Shown here piece after piece: positions 28,045 through 36,459 of a stretch of DNA of 64,000 nt (positions are counted from its first letter, which is position 1; every line of letters begins with the position of its first letter). The notes beneath the pieces are model-generated. The model worked only from the letters and a program-made list of their open reading frames with translations, searched no databases and was not told the origin of the DNA. Source of the DNA: Prescottella agglutinans (GTDB taxonomy: Bacteria; Actinomycetota; Actinomycetes; Mycobacteriales; Mycobacteriaceae); assembly GCF_004011865.1 (NCBI RefSeq), contig NZ_RKLP01000001.1, forward strand, positions 62,001-126,000, written 5' to 3'. The translations under genes and the position numbers were made by a program.

Positions 28045-28422
28045 TCACCACTGCTGAATGACATCGAAGCGGCTACCCCAGATCGCGGGATCGTTCAGAT
28101 CGAACTGAATGTATCCCCCACGAGCGACCGCCTCGTCGATCAGCTGCTGAGTCGTAGCGTTCGTGTACGGCCACGGAGTGTCGTAGATCGACCCGTCACC
28201 GAGATAGACGGCGACCTGATCCAGGGGCATGAAAGCGTCGATCACGGGGCCGGCGCCCAGATCGCGCAGTACCCGAGTCTCGTTCCGGTCGAACGAGATC
28301 CCCTGGTAGCCCTCCCCCGAGCGCGGGGAAACGGCCGATGCGGTGCCGGCAGCACCCACCATCAGCGCTGCCGCAGCAGCAGAAATCAGAGCAGCACCGA
28401 TCATGCGAGTACGAAGCTTCAA
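28045..28422 (-). CDS. small exported protein
   Basis: I do not recognise a family. The 125-residue product has a clear Sec signal peptide: KLRTR, a hydrophobic core rich in Ala, then GTASA as cleavage site near residue 30. The mature part of about 95 residues is acidic and aromatic (for example YDTPWPYTNATTQQL). The TTG at 28422 was chosen because GGAGGG lies six bases before it and it supplies the basic n-region; the next ATG would cut into it. Function unknown. Confidence 0.72.
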   Translation of the reverse strand: MKLRTRMIGAALISAAAAALMVGAAGTASAVSPRSGEGYQGISFDRNETRVLRDLGAGPVIDAFMPLDQVAVYLGDGSIYDTPWPYTNATTQQLIDEAVARGGYIQFDLNDPAIWGSRFDVIQQW

Positions 28423-28540
28423 GAATTTCCCTCCAGACTCCGGCCGACTTACCGGCCGGTCGGTTTTCAACGGCCTCGCATCGTAGCCCGAACTCCCGGG
28501 TGCAGAGACTGGGGGGGTAGGCGTCCCCGGACACTGGGGC

Positions 28541-28762
28541 TCAGCCGAGACCATCCTCGAACTGTGCCCGTGCACCCTCGACGATCGCGGCGGGATCTTC
28601 ACCGGTCACTCGAGCGACCCGGTTGGCCAGATGCCAGATCATCCCCAACATCTCTTCCACCATCCCGTAGACCTCGCCGGGATTGTCGATCGTCTTGACG
28701 AACTCCTCGAGGTCGAGAAGCTGTCCATCACTACTCGTCATGTGCCCGAACGGACCAGCCAT
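28541..28762 (-). CDS. small hypothetical protein
   Basis: Acidic helical protein of 73 residues with a Leu/Met-rich stretch EVYGMVEEMLGMIWHLANR. It has no signal peptide or known motif. The ATG at 28762 has AGAGGG eight bases upstream; a second ATG at 28741 would shorten it by seven residues. It lies 118 bases upstream of the small exported protein gene on the same strand, and the two may be co-transcribed. Composition supports a real gene, but the evidence is modest. Confidence 0.5.
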   Translation of the reverse strand: MAGPFGHMTSSDGQLLDLEEFVKTIDNPGEVYGMVEEMLGMIWHLANRVARVTGEDPAAIVEGARAQFEDGLG

Positions 28763-28924
28763 CGAAGCCGCCCTCTCGAAGTTGTCGACATTGCCCGCGG
28801 CACAGGCTATCGCGTGGGCGGGCGGTCATCGCTCGCTCGATGCGGTGGCGCCTTCGACCGCGAGAGAAGGCCCTCGCCGCGTCGGGGACACGCCAACCGG
28901 AGCGGTGGAAGAACTCTCTTCGAC

Positions 28925-28982
28925 AATGCCGATGCGGGCAGGGCTACCAGCATTCGCCGGTAGCCCTGCCCGCATCGGCATT
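28925..28982 (-). terminator. 24-bp perfect stem after the exported protein gene
   Basis: Bases 28925-28948 are the exact reverse complement of 28959-28982, with a 10-base loop. It begins 14 bases past the stop at 28997, so it most likely ends that transcript. No T run follows. The stem is longer than most terminators in the window. Confidence 0.75.
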
Positions 28983-28996
28983 CTTCACGAGCTGTG

Positions 28997-29731
28997 TCAG
29001 CTCATGTTGCCGATCACGTTGTTCAGGATTCCGCTGACCACGTTGGTCATCGAACCCTGCGGGTCGGTGACGGATCCGAAGACCTGACCGGATCCGGTGT
29101 TCACCGAACCGAAGCCCAGATCCTCGAGGCTGCCCGAGCCGGCCTCGACGGGGTTCGGCTGACGGATGGTGACGCACACGCCCATCGGGTTGATGTTCCA
29201 GTTGCCGGCCGCGAGCACGATGTTGGTGCCGGCGCCGCTGTCGAGCTGCGCGCCGACCGTGGCGTTGTCCGGAACCTTGTAGGTGGTTTCCAGGGCGATG
29301 ACTCCACCGCCTGCCGTGGTCCACCCGCCGCCCTTGACGATGACGGAATTGTTGGCGACGATGGCGGTACCGGTGACGTCCTCCCACTTCTGGTCCCCGA
29401 TAAGCCATTTGACGTTCAGGCGAGCCTTCACCAACTGGAAGCCTGCCGGGTGGAAGTCACGGATCTCGTTGACGAGCGCTCCCGAACCGGACACCTTGGT
29501 GACGTAGGTGACGGTCTGCCCCGGTGCGACCTTGCCGTCGCCGACCACTTCCTTGCTCACGGTGTAGGGCGTCCAGAGGGAGCCGGCCCACTTGGAAGTG
29601 ACCGACTGGTTGAGCGCGCACGCGGGCGCGGCTTGTGCCACCGAGGCACCGAGACCAACGGTGACGCCGGCCGTGAGAAGAGCCAGGGCGGCGGTTGCGG
29701 CCGCGGCGTGGCGGAGTGAGCGGCGTGACAT
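28997..29731 (-). CDS. exported protein with an Ig-like (DUF11-type) domain
   Basis: Secreted protein of 244 residues. The signal peptide runs from MSRRSLRH through a long Ala/Leu core to AQAAPA (cleavage near residue 34). The mature part opens with VAPGQTVTYVTKVSG, a pattern common in Ig-like surface repeats, and has two Cys (one near each end) that could form a disulfide. The tail is Gly/Asn-rich. It probably resides in or on the cell envelope. It was considered as a porin, but no MspA-like sequence is seen. Function unknown. Confidence 0.75.
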   Translation of the reverse strand: MSRRSLRHAAAATAALALLTAGVTVGLGASVAQAAPACALNQSVTSKWAGSLWTPYTVSKEVVGDGKVAPGQTVTYVTKVSGSGALVNEIRDFHPAGFQLVKARLNVKWLIGDQKWEDVTGTAIVANNSVIVKGGGWTTAGGGVIALETTYKVPDNATVGAQLDSGAGTNIVLAAGNWNINPMGVCVTIRQPNPVEAGSGSLEDLGFGSVNTGSGQVFGSVTDPQGSMTNVVSGILNNVIGNMS

Positions 29732-29912
29732 GTAGAACTCCGTTCATTGGGTTGTACAGATCGTGAAAAGCCCGGGCAGAACTATAGCCAGTTTTCCTGA
29801 ACGAGTGTCCAGTTTTGAGAAATGGCGGCGGCCGGCCGGCTGCCGACTCGTCTCGCCCGGTCGGCCGACCGAGCCGTCGCCGACGACGCGCCGCACCCGA
29901 TAGATTCGTCGC

Positions 29913-31976
29913 ATGGCCCACGCTCCGAGTCCGGCACAGTTCCCACGCGCAAGCCACCGATCCACGCACCGCTCACTGACCGCCACGGTCCTCGGCGCGC
30001 TGCTCTCGCTGGTGATCCTCACGTTCACTCCCGGGGCCGCGTCGGCCGAGACGCCGATGCGACTGCCCGAGCACATCACCGACGTCTCCGGGGTCCTCGA
30101 CGCCGGGCAACGCTCCGACGTCCAGGACGCGCTCGACACCCTGTACGACGAGCACAAGGTGTCGCTGTGGGTGGTGTACGTGGCCGACTTCGACGGACTC
30201 TCCCCCGACGCCTGGACCGAGCGCACCGCCGCCATGAGCGGACTCGGCAACCGCGACGCGCTGCTCGCGGTCGCGACCACGGACCGCTCCTACTACTTCG
30301 ACGTGCCCAAGGCACTGTCGGAGGTCACCAACTCGGAGATCGATTCGATCAACCAGGGCTCGGTGGAACCGGCCCTGCGCGAGCAGGACTGGTCCGGCGC
30401 CGCGATCGCCGCGGCGGGCGGACTCGGGGACGCGATGACCGCCACCCACACGTCGCTGAAGGTCCTCGGCATCGGGGCGGCGGTGCTCGTCGTCGCGGGC
30501 CTCGGCGTCTACCTCTATTCGCGCAAGAAGCGTGGCGAACGGCACGAGCAGTCCGTGGCCGCCGCCCGCGAGGTCGACCCGACCGATGCCGAGGCGCTTG
30601 CGGCGCTGCCCATTCCGACACTCGACACACTGGCGAAGGACGCGCTGGTCGACATGGACAACGCGATCCGCACCAGCGAGGAGGAACTGAACCTCGCGGT
30701 CGGCGAGTTCGGCGCGGACAACACCGCGCCGTTCACCAAGGCGTTCGAGCAGGCCCGCACGACGCTCGCGTCGGCGTTCACGATCCGCCAGCGCCTCGAC
30801 GACGACATCCCGGAGACACCGCAGCAGCAGCGCCAGATGCTCGTCGAACTCGTCACGACGTGCGCCCGCGCCGACAAGGAACTCAATGCCCGTGTGGCCG
30901 AGTTCGACTCGATGCGCGACCTGCTCCTCGACGCCCCGGCCCGCCTGGACGCGCTCACCCAGGCCGTCGTCGCGCTGACGGTCCGGGTCCCGCAGTCGGA
31001 CGCGACGCTGGCCACCCTCCGCACGGAGTTCCCGGCGTCCGTGCTCGCCACGATCGAGCACAACCCGGACATGGCCCGGGAACGGATCACGTTCGCCGAA
31101 CAGAACATTGCGGCCGGGCGTGACGCGGTCGCGCTGCCGGCCGGCAAGCAGGGCCCGGCGGTGGTCGCGATCCGCGCCGCGGAGGGCGCACTCGACCAGG
31201 CCCGCACGCTCCTCGACGCGGTCGACCGCGCCGACACGGACATCCGGCACGCCATCGCGACGCTGCCGGACGCGATGGCGGACGTGCAGCAGGGGATCTC
31301 GACCGCGGCCGGCCTCGCCGCGCAGGGCGGGCAGAAACTCGCCGACGCGAAGTCCGCGGCGGAGGAGGCGCTGCGGAACGCCCAGGCCACCAAGGACACC
31401 GACCCGCTCGGCAGCTTCAGCAAGGTCGTCGAGGCCGACGCGAAACTCGACGCCGTCCTCGCCGAGGCGCAGGAGGCCAGACAGCAGGCCGACCGCGCCC
31501 GGGCCCGACTGAACCAGGACCTCACCGCCGCCCAGTCCCAGGTGACCGCCGCGGCGGACTTCATCTCGACCCGCCGCGGCGCCGTCGGCGCCGAGGCCCG
31601 GACCCGACTGTCCGAGGCGCAGCGGCACCTGCAGGCGGCGCAGCAACTGGCCGACTCGGATCCGTCGCAGGCCCTGCAGCATGCGCAGGCCGCGACCCAG
31701 TTGGGTTCGCGCGCGCTGTGGGCCGCACAGGCGGATGTGAACCGCTACCAGGACGACCAGCGCCCGCCGAGCGGCGGCGTCTCCGGCCGCGGCGGCAACG
31801 CGGCCGGCGCGATCCTCGGCGGCATCCTCATCGACAGCATGCTCCGCGGCGGGATGGGACGCGGCGGAAGCTGGGGCGGACGCGGCAGCGGCGGCTGGGG
31901 CGGCCCCGGCCCCGGTTCGTTCGGCGGTCCGAGCAGTTCGGACCGCATCGGTCGGGGGGGCGGCGGCCGCTTCTAG
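29913..31976 (+). CDS. TPM-domain membrane protein
   Basis: Protein of 687 residues resembling Rv2345. A signal peptide (about residues 1-45) leads to an extracytoplasmic TPM/DUF477 domain (about 50-170), then one membrane helix (183-201) and KKRGER. A long cytoplasmic coiled-coil-like region rich in Ala/Gln/Glu follows, ending in a Gly/Ser/Arg-rich tail (about 615-687). TPM domains have been reported as phosphatases or photosystem/envelope repair factors; which applies here is open. It is adjacent to dnaG-dgt as in M. tuberculosis. The ATG at 29913 gives the full signal peptide. Confidence 0.82.
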   Translation: MAHAPSPAQFPRASHRSTHRSLTATVLGALLSLVILTFTPGAASAETPMRLPEHITDVSGVLDAGQRSDVQDALDTLYDEHKVSLWVVYVADFDGLSPDAWTERTAAMSGLGNRDALLAVATTDRSYYFDVPKALSEVTNSEIDSINQGSVEPALREQDWSGAAIAAAGGLGDAMTATHTSLKVLGIGAAVLVVAGLGVYLYSRKKRGERHEQSVAAAREVDPTDAEALAALPIPTLDTLAKDALVDMDNAIRTSEEELNLAVGEFGADNTAPFTKAFEQARTTLASAFTIRQRLDDDIPETPQQQRQMLVELVTTCARADKELNARVAEFDSMRDLLLDAPARLDALTQAVVALTVRVPQSDATLATLRTEFPASVLATIEHNPDMARERITFAEQNIAAGRDAVALPAGKQGPAVVAIRAAEGALDQARTLLDAVDRADTDIRHAIATLPDAMADVQQGISTAAGLAAQGGQKLADAKSAAEEALRNAQATKDTDPLGSFSKVVEADAKLDAVLAEAQEARQQADRARARLNQDLTAAQSQVTAAADFISTRRGAVGAEARTRLSEAQRHLQAAQQLADSDPSQALQHAQAATQLGSRALWAAQADVNRYQDDQRPPSGGVSGRGGNAAGAILGGILIDSMLRGGMGRGGSWGGRGSGGWGGPGPGSFGGPSSSDRIGRGGGGRF

Positions 31977-31987
31977 GCCCCGAAACG

Positions 31988-32034
31988 CCGAATGTCACAT
32001 GCGTTCAGTCCAGATGAACGCATGTGACATTCGG
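31988..32034. terminator. 20-bp hairpin between convergent genes
   Basis: Bases 31988-32007 pair perfectly with 32015-32034 around a 7-base loop. It lies between the TPM gene stop (31976) and the glyS stop (32043) and can serve both. It is AT-richer than the other hairpins (AATGTCACATGCG). Confidence 0.8.
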
Positions 32035-32042
32035 TCGGGAAA

Positions 32043-33449
32043 TCAGGCGCCGATCAGACGCTGGGCGAGGTAGCCCTCCACCTGGTCGAGGGCGACGCGC
32101 TCCTGCGCCATGGTGTCGCGCTCACGGATCGTGACCGCCTGGTCCTCGATGGTGTCGAAGTCGACGGTGATGCAGAACGGCGTGCCGATCTCGTCCTGGC
32201 GACGGTAGCGGCGGCCGATGGCGCCGGCGTCGTCGAACTCGATGTTCCAGTGCTGGCGCAGCGTCGTCGCGAGATCCTTCGCCTTGGGCGAGAGGTCGGC
32301 GTTGCGGCTGAGCGGCAGCACCGCGGCCTTGACCGGCGCCAGGCGACGGTCCAGCTTGAGCACGGTGCGCTTGTCGACGCCGCCCTTGGCGTTGGGGGCC
32401 TCGTCCTCGGTGTACGCGTCGACGAGGAACGCCATCAGCGAGCGGGTCAGGCCGGCCGCGGGCTCGATGACGAACGGCGTGTAGCGCTCACCGGACGTCT
32501 GGTCGAAGTAGCTCAGGTCGGTGCCGGACGCCTTGGCGTGCGTCGCGAGGTCGTAGTCGGTGCGGTTCGCGATGCCCTCGAGCTCGCCCCACTCGCTGCC
32601 CTGGAACTGGAAGCGGTACTCGATGTCGACGGTGCGCTTCGAGTAGTGCGACAGCTTCTCCTGCGCGTGCTCGTACAGGCGCAGGTTGTCCTTGTTGATG
32701 CCGAGGCCGGTGTACCAGTCCATGCGGTAGTCGATCCAGTACTGGTGCCACTCTTCGTCCTCGCCCGGCTTGACGAAGAACTCCATCTCCATCTGCTCGA
32801 ACTCGCGGGTGCGGAAGATGAAGTTGCCCGGCGTGATCTCGTTGCGGAAGCTCTTGCCGATCTGGCCGATGCCGAACGGCGGCTTCTTGCGCGACGTGGT
32901 GAGCACGTTCGCGAAGTTCACGAAGATGCCCTGCGCGGTCTCCGGACGCAGGTAGTGCAGGCCGGTCTCGCTGTCGACCGGGCCGAGGTAGGTCTTGAGC
33001 AGGCCGGAGAACGCCTTGGGCTCGGTCCACTGGCCCTTGGTGCCGCAGTCCGGGCACACGATCTCGGTCATCGCAACGGCGTCCGGATCGTCGAGCTTGT
33101 TCTTCTCGGCGTACGCCTCCTGCAGGTGGTCCTGGCGGTGGCGCTTGTGGCAGTTGAGGCACTCGACGAGCGGATCGGTGAACACCTCGACGTGGCCCGA
33201 CGCCTCCCACACCTGGCGGGGCAGGATCACCGACGAGTCGAGGCCGACGACGTCCTCGCGGCTGGTGACCATGTTGCGCCACCACTGCTTCTTGATGTTC
33301 TCCTTGAGTTCCACGCCGAGCGGACCGTAGTCCCAGGCCGACTTGGTACCGCCGTAGATCTCACCGCATGGGTAGACGAGTCCACGGCGCTTGGCGAGGT
33401 TGGCGACGGTATCGATCTTGGACTTGGGTGCCACTTGGCTGCTCTCCAT
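32043..33449 (-). CDS. glyS: glycyl-tRNA synthetase (homodimeric class II)
   Basis: Charges tRNA-Gly. The 468-residue enzyme has the alpha2-type GlyRS opening with [14 protein letters not shown], the zinc-like CLNCHKRH and [10 protein letters not shown] pairs in the insertion, motif 2 ([20 protein letters not shown]) and motif 3 near the C terminus ([14 protein letters not shown]). The anticodon-binding domain ends the protein. The ATG at 33449 gives the usual length. It diverges from smtB-zur, as in Rv2357c-Rv2359. Confidence 0.96.
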   Translation of the reverse strand: MESSQVAPKSKIDTVANLAKRRGLVYPCGEIYGGTKSAWDYGPLGVELKENIKKQWWRNMVTSREDVVGLDSSVILPRQVWEASGHVEVFTDPLVECLNCHKRHRQDHLQEAYAEKNKLDDPDAVAMTEIVCPDCGTKGQWTEPKAFSGLLKTYLGPVDSETGLHYLRPETAQGIFVNFANVLTTSRKKPPFGIGQIGKSFRNEITPGNFIFRTREFEQMEMEFFVKPGEDEEWHQYWIDYRMDWYTGLGINKDNLRLYEHAQEKLSHYSKRTVDIEYRFQFQGSEWGELEGIANRTDYDLATHAKASGTDLSYFDQTSGERYTPFVIEPAAGLTRSLMAFLVDAYTEDEAPNAKGGVDKRTVLKLDRRLAPVKAAVLPLSRNADLSPKAKDLATTLRQHWNIEFDDAGAIGRRYRRQDEIGTPFCITVDFDTIEDQAVTIRERDTMAQERVALDQVEGYLAQRLIGA

Positions 33450-33530
33450 CTGGGTAATAGATGCGTGGTTCACGTGCGGATTTCGCTCGTCCAGCCTATC
33501 GGTAGCCGCGACGGTGTCCCACGCGCCCGG

Positions 33531-33568
33531 TTGACATGCATTTTCGTGCATATCAAAATGGAATTGAT
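33531..33568 (+). promoter_or_regulatory. promoter and candidate operator of smtB-zur
   Basis: TTGACA (33531-33536) and CAAAAT (33554-33559) are separated by 17 bases and form a plausible sigma-A promoter. Two dyads overlap it: ATGCA-6-TGCAT (33536-33551) and ATCAA-7-TTGAT (33552-33568). ArsR/SmtB repressors bind such imperfect AT-rich dyads, so this is the likely autoregulatory site of the downstream gene (inference). The glyS promoter must lie on the other side of the same gap. Confidence 0.55.
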
Positions 33569-33622
33569 TTGCAATAAGGCGGAGCGGTGCGACCCGGTCG
33601 ACCGCATGTGAGGAGCTGCACA

Positions 33623-33991
33623 GTGAGTGTTGCCGACGCGGGCGACCTGCGAGCCGAGACGCACGACCACGGGCCGTGCGCGGAGACGCCCGCGGCACCG
33701 ATGCCGTCGAAGGACACCCTCGTCGCGGCCGGCGAGATCCTGCGCGCGCTGGCCGCGCCCGTGCGGATCGCGATCGTGCTCCAACTGCGCGAATCGCAGC
33801 GCTGCGTGCACGAACTCGTCGGCGCGCTCGGTGTCACGCAGCCCCTGATCAGCCAGCACCTGCGGGTGCTCAAGTCCGCCGGCGTCGTCCACGGCGAACG
33901 CATCGGCCGCGAAGTGATGTATCGACTCGTCGACGACCACCTCGCGCACATCGTCATCGATGCCGTCGCCCATGCCGAGGAAGAAGGATGA
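33623..33991 (+). CDS. smtB: ArsR/SmtB-family zinc-responsive repressor
   Basis: Winged-helix repressor of 122 residues matching Rv2358, which in M. tuberculosis binds its own promoter and is released by zinc. The recognition region is [21 protein letters not shown]. The N terminus has ETHDHGPC and the C terminus HAEEE, with potential metal ligands His/Asp in [15 protein letters not shown] (alpha-5 site). The GTG at 33623 has GAGGAG eight bases upstream. Its stop overlaps the zur start (ATGA). Confidence 0.9.
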   Translation: MSVADAGDLRAETHDHGPCAETPAAPMPSKDTLVAAGEILRALAAPVRIAIVLQLRESQRCVHELVGALGVTQPLISQHLRVLKSAGVVHGERIGREVMYRLVDDHLAHIVIDAVAHAEEEG

Positions 33992-34425
33992 CCGAGAACG
34001 TGACGGACAGCACCACCCCGCGCGCCCGCGCCGTCGTCGGGGTGCGCTCCACCAAGCAGCGCAGCGCCATCTCGGCCCTGCTCGACGAGATCACCGAGTT
34101 CCGGTCCGCCCAGGAACTGCACGACGAACTCCGCAAGCGCGGCGAGGGCATCGGGCTGACCACCGTGTACCGGACCCTGCAGACGCTCGCCGAGGCCGGC
34201 ACCGTCGACGTCCTCCGCACCGACACCGGCGAATCGGTCTACCGTCGCTGCTCGTCCGGGCACCACCACCACCTGGTGTGCCGCAGCTGCGGCTACACCG
34301 TCGAGGTCGACGGCCCCGCGGTCGAGCAGTGGTCGCAGACCATCGCCGACAGCAACGGCTTCACCGACGTCAGTCACACCGTCGAGATCTTCGGCAACTG
34401 CCGCGACTGCGCACGGGCGCAGTAG
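33988..34425 (+). CDS. zur: Fur-family zinc uptake regulator
   Basis: Repressor of 145 residues (FurB/Zur, matching Rv2359) that represses zinc uptake and alternative ribosomal-protein genes when zinc is sufficient. The DNA-binding helix lies in GIGLTTVYRTLQTLAEAG. The HHHHLVCRSCGYTVEVDGP segment holds the regulatory and structural metal ligands, and the final GNCRDC supplies the second Cys pair of the structural zinc site. It is translationally coupled to smtB, so zinc-bound SmtB release induces zur. Confidence 0.92.
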   Translation: MTENVTDSTTPRARAVVGVRSTKQRSAISALLDEITEFRSAQELHDELRKRGEGIGLTTVYRTLQTLAEAGTVDVLRTDTGESVYRRCSSGHHHHLVCRSCGYTVEVDGPAVEQWSQTIADSNGFTDVSHTVEIFGNCRDCARAQ

Positions 34426-34428
34426 CGG

Positions 34429-34836
34429 CTACGCCAGCAGACCCGTCCGGGCGTCCTCCACACCGGCCAGCACCAGCAGCAGCATCGTCGCGAGCGGCGC
34501 GTCCGCCAGTCCCGTGGCTGGGAAGGTGTACCGCAGCACGACGTCCGCGAGTTTGCCGCGGGCGATCACACTGATCGTGCCGAACTGCGCCTGCGCGTTG
34601 CGCTCCGCTACCCGCTTGTGCAGCGCCGGCTTCAGCGTCCGGTCCCACGCCAGCACACCGGTCAGCGACAGCACGTCCAGGCCGTCGGCGAGGGTGACCG
34701 CCCGCATCGAACACAGAGCGCCGCCGTACTCGAACCGGAGCGAGCCGTCGTCGTCGGCGTCGACGGCCACGAATCCCTCGAGGGCCGCGCGGGTCCGGGC
34801 CTGCAGCACCGCGGCCGCATCCATGTCGTCGCTCAC
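34429..34836 (-). CDS. YbjN-like conserved actinobacterial protein
   Basis: Soluble protein of 135 residues at the place of Rv2360c. It has no catalytic motif. The alternating pattern [22 protein letters not shown] followed by an amphipathic helix resembles the YbjN/type III chaperone-like fold (weak inference). The GTG at 34836 overlaps the uppS stop (GTGA), so it is coupled to uppS. Its end is three bases from the zur end. Function unknown. Confidence 0.75.
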   Translation of the reverse strand: MSDDMDAAAVLQARTRAALEGFVAVDADDDGSLRFEYGGALCSMRAVTLADGLDVLSLTGVLAWDRTLKPALHKRVAERNAQAQFGTISVIARGKLADVVLRYTFPATGLADAPLATMLLLVLAGVEDARTGLLA

Positions 34837-35645
34837 TGGTACTTCACGCCGCCGAAGCGACGGTCCCGGGACGCGTACTCGACGCACGCCGCCCACAGGT
34901 CGCGGCGGTCGAAGTCGGGAAACAGCTTCTCCTGGAACACCATCTCCGCGTAGGCGGCCTGCCAGATCAGGAAGTTCGACGTCCGCAGCTCGCCGGAGGG
35001 CCGCAGGAACAGGTCGACGTCCGGCATGTCGGGCTCGTCGAGGTACTTCGCGAACGTGGTCTCCGAGACCTTCTCGGGGTCGATCTCCCCGGCGGCGGCG
35101 CGGCGAGCGATTTCCCGTGCGGCGTCGGCGATTTCGGCTCGGCCACCGTAGTTGACGCACATCGTCAGCGTCATCACCGTGTTGTCCTTGGTGAGTTCCT
35201 CGGCGATCTCGAGCTCCTTGATGACGCTGCGCCACAGTCTCGGTCGCCGTCCCGCCCACCGGACCCGCACACCCATCTCGTGCATCTCGTCGCGACGGCG
35301 GCGGATGACGTCGCGGTTGAAGCCCATGAGGAACTTGACCTCGTCGGGGCTGCGCTTCCAGTTCTCGGTGGAGAACGCATACGCGGACAGCCATTTGACG
35401 CCGATCTCGATGCAGCCCGCGACGGTGTCCATGAGGACGTCCTCGCCGCGCTCGTGTCCGGCGGTGCGGGGCAGACCCCGCTCCTGCGCCCACCGGCCGT
35501 TGCCGTCCATCACGAGCGCCACGTGGTTGGGGATCAACTCGGGCTGCAGGATGGGCGGCCGGGCACCCGACGGGTGCGGGAAGGGCGGGCGGATCTCCCG
35601 GTCAGGCTGAGCTTGCGGTTCGCGTCGTCGAATCACGCTCCCCAT
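34833..35645 (-). CDS. uppS: long-chain (Z)-polyprenyl diphosphate synthase
   Basis: Cis-prenyltransferase of 270 residues that builds the polyprenyl (decaprenyl in mycobacteria) diphosphate carrier for cell-wall synthesis. The catalytic Asp and P-loop are in [20 protein letters not shown], followed by [13 protein letters not shown] and the C-terminal [19 protein letters not shown] with the isopentenyl-binding residues. The ATG at 35645 overlaps the recO end by 44 bases; a GTG three codons later is an alternative. It matches Rv2361c. Confidence 0.94.
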   Translation of the reverse strand: MGSVIRRREPQAQPDREIRPPFPHPSGARPPILQPELIPNHVALVMDGNGRWAQERGLPRTAGHERGEDVLMDTVAGCIEIGVKWLSAYAFSTENWKRSPDEVKFLMGFNRDVIRRRRDEMHEMGVRVRWAGRRPRLWRSVIKELEIAEELTKDNTVMTLTMCVNYGGRAEIADAAREIARRAAAGEIDPEKVSETTFAKYLDEPDMPDVDLFLRPSGELRTSNFLIWQAAYAEMVFQEKLFPDFDRRDLWAACVEYASRDRRFGGVKYQ

Positions 35646-36417
35646 CCTGCCTGACCGCCTCGGTGTCCCCCACCGCCGCATGCGGTCGGGATCGTTCGAT
35701 CAGGGGCAACGTGCGCAACTGCCGTTCGAGGTGCCACTGCAGGTGCGCGGCGATGAGCCCGCTGGCCTGGCTGCGCATCGCCGGCGTCGCGGTCTCGGTG
35801 TTCTTCCACTGCCCGTGCGCGAGCGCGTCCATGAAGTCGAGCACCCCGGGCGACGGGGTGGCCGCGCCGGGCGGGCGGCAGTGCACGCACACCGCACCAC
35901 CGGCGGCGACGTGGAAGGCGCGATGCGGACCGGGCGCTGCGCACCGCGCGCAGTCGGTGAGGGCCGGCGCCCAACCCGCATAGCCCATCGCCCGCAGCAG
36001 ATAGGCGTCCAGGATCAGTTCGGCGGGCCGGGCCTGCTCTCCCACCGCCCGCAGCGCCCCGACGGTGAGGCTGTGCAGCCGCGGCGCCGGGGCCCGCTCC
36101 TCACCGGCCAGTCGCTCGGCCGTCTCGAGGATCGCGCACGCGGTGGTGTAGCGGCCGTAGTCGTCGACGATGTCGGCCCCGAACGCGTCGACGGTGTGCA
36201 CCTGGGTGACGACGTCGAGGCTGCGGCCGGGATACAACTGCACGTCGATGTGCGCGAACGGCTCGAGCCGGGCGCCGAACTTGGACTTGGTCCGCCGCAC
36301 CCCCTTGGCAACCGCCCGCACCAAGCCGTGCTGCCGGGTCAGCAAGGTCACGATGCGATCGGCCTCGCCCAGCTTGTGCTGGCGCAGCACCACCGCATAG
36401 TCCCGGTACAACCTCAC
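35602..36417 (-). CDS. recO: DNA repair protein RecO
   Basis: Protein of 271 residues that anneals ssDNA and loads RecA in the RecFOR pathway. The N-terminal OB fold holds [24 protein letters not shown]. The zinc site of the C-terminal domain is seen as CARC and CVHC. The GTG at 36417 gives the family start [12 protein letters not shown]. It is followed by uppS as in Rv2362c-Rv2361c. Upstream lies the end of the accessory class V PLP enzyme gene only 42 bases away, so any recO promoter is within or upstream of that gene. Confidence 0.93.
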   Translation of the reverse strand: MRLYRDYAVVLRQHKLGEADRIVTLLTRQHGLVRAVAKGVRRTKSKFGARLEPFAHIDVQLYPGRSLDVVTQVHTVDAFGADIVDDYGRYTTACAILETAERLAGEERAPAPRLHSLTVGALRAVGEQARPAELILDAYLLRAMGYAGWAPALTDCARCAAPGPHRAFHVAAGGAVCVHCRPPGAATPSPGVLDFMDALAHGQWKNTETATPAMRSQASGLIAAHLQWHLERQLRTLPLIERSRPHAAVGDTEAVRQDGERDSTTRTASSA

Positions 36418-36459
36418 GTGCCCAGTCTCCCACGTCGCACCGACGGCGCCGGGCAACAC

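Noticed and set aside
28997-29731. MspA-type porin
   Set aside because: The size and signal peptide fit, but the mature sequence shows Ig-like rather than MspA-like patterns.
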